From contig CALBDR010000420.1 in the NCBI GenBank assembly GCA_937927525.1, positions 1-6,271 of the forward strand: a stretch of 6,271 nt of DNA. Reading direction: 5' to 3'. Shown here in pieces: positions 5,895-6,271 of this stretch. Every line of letters starts with the position of its first letter. Position 1 is the stretch's first letter. The notes beneath the pieces were generated by a model. The model was not told the origin of the DNA. It worked only from the letters and a program-made list of their open reading frames with translations, and did no database searches. A program made the position numbers and the translations under genes. The DNA comes from an uncultured Candidatus Melainabacteria bacterium. Its GTDB lineage: Bacteria > Cyanobacteriota > Vampirovibrionia > LMEP-6097.

Positions 5895-6271
5895 GGATGT
5901 TCCCCAAATAAATGAAACTTGAAGAGTTGTGAAACTCAATATTATTTTTATCTACCCACATTTTAACAAAACCCTATTTTTGTAATTTTTAAAATTTCTA
6001 AACCCGTATGCATTCCTTGAAATATTTTCCATTTTGTTATGGAAACCTTCAGTGATCCCATTTGAGACTTTAGAAGAGAATCTAAGCATTCTAAGAATTT
6101 CTTCTTGCCAAGATTTAAAAGTTTGAGCAAGAGAAGCTAAAGGCTTGAGCTTTGAATTCTCAAGTTTTTGAACAACTTTAAGAAACTGTTTAATGAATCT
6201 TTTCATCTTCGATTTAGGAACTGATTTATGCATAAGTAGCTTATGAATCTGGTTTCTAAACTTGTAAGCTT
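5895..6271 (-). mobile_element. 3' end of an ISL3-family insertion sequence, running off the window
   Basis: The element is identified by its transposase (5952 onward). Its outer end next to the tRNA is not certain. GGATGTTCCCCA beginning at 5895 has the GG start and TTCCCC run seen in some ISL3 terminal repeats and is the best candidate within the 81-bp gap between tRNA and transposase stop. The other end is outside the window, so neither the inverted-repeat match nor a target duplication can be tested here. Confidence 0.45.
5952..6271 (-). CDS. ISL3-family transposase, C-terminal part (5' end beyond the window)
   Basis: The - strand frame is open from the window edge (6269) to a TAG stop at 5952-5954; the Met at 6233 is internal, since codons for AYKFRNQIHKLL precede it. 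The product carries the C-terminal signature of ISL3-type DDE transposases: LAQTFKSWQEEILRML, then SNGITEGFHNKM with the probable last catalytic acidic residue (Glu at 6048-6050), then NAYGFRNFKNY and a final LLKCG. These match the family's 'tNg.vEg.NnkIK.ikR.ayGfrnf..fr.Ril' ending. Full-length members are about 400 aa, so only roughly the last quarter is present. No frameshift or stop is seen in this part, so the gene may be intact. It faces the tRNA and the flagellar operon convergently. Confidence 0.88.
   Translation of the reverse strand, partial: AYKFRNQIHKLLMHKSVPKSKMKRFIKQFLKVVQKLENSKLKPLASLAQTFKSWQEEILRMLRFSSKVSNGITEGFHNKMENISRNAYGFRNFKNYKNRVLLKCG

Noticed and set aside
5924..5937. 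Small hairpin GAGTT-GTGA-AACTC between tRNA and transposase
   Set aside because: Only 5 bp of stem and no T-run on either side; too weak to call a terminator.
5733..5939. 68-codon - strand open frame encoding GKDSNPRPPDYKSDALPTE
   Set aside because: This is the antisense reading of tRNA-Thr, a well-known false protein in databases; the tRNA fully explains it.
1..6271. CRISPR array, toxin-antitoxin pair or phage defence system
   Set aside because: No spaced identical repeats, no small toxin/antitoxin gene pairs and no nuclease or helicase motifs are seen; the content is flagellar plus one tRNA and one IS.

Overview
This is an AT-rich bacterial window holding five consecutive + strand genes that read as the end of a flagellar operon. 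They are followed by a tRNA-Thr gene and the 3' part of an ISL3-family transposase on the - strand. GTG and TTG starts, short gene overlaps and strong A/T codon bias are seen. The organism is a low-GC flagellated bacterium. A FliN that carries an N-terminal CheC/FliM-like half (FliY-type) and a short membrane FliO would fit several phyla. Gut or environmental Melainabacteria (Gastranaerophilales-like) is my best guess, held at low confidence; low-GC Firmicutes, Spirochaetes or Campylobacterota are not excluded.

Layout. (1) Positions 7-2154: a 715-aa acidic protein with a cluster of DxDGDG calcium loops of the kind seen in RTX-type proteins, but no RTX nonapeptide repeats and no signal peptide. 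(2) 2220-3515: a 431-aa acidic, Pro/Val/Glu-rich protein with a TTG start and a strong Shine-Dalgarno. It shares an ~80-residue domain and a similar C-terminal layout with protein 1. (3) 3601-4563: FliN/FliY-like motor switch protein with a textbook C-terminal SpoA domain. (4) 4556-5404: class I SAM-dependent methyltransferase. (5) 5394-5708: a small membrane protein matching FliO. Genes 3, 4 and 5 overlap and should be translationally coupled. An all-A/T perfect hairpin (5716-5744) ends the operon, then come tRNA-Thr(UGU) at 5795-5870 and the transposase tail (5952 to beyond the window).

How they fit together. FliN/FliY forms part of the C-ring at the base of the flagellar type III export gate and FliO helps assemble that gate. 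The two proteins upstream sit where hook-length-control or other export-substrate genes often lie. They lack Sec signals, have low-complexity N-termini and share a domain. I infer, without proof, that they are a pair of flagellar (type III) export substrates or export-apparatus-associated structural proteins, one of them calcium-binding. This pair and the methyltransferase inserted between fliN and fliO are the least conventional parts of the window.
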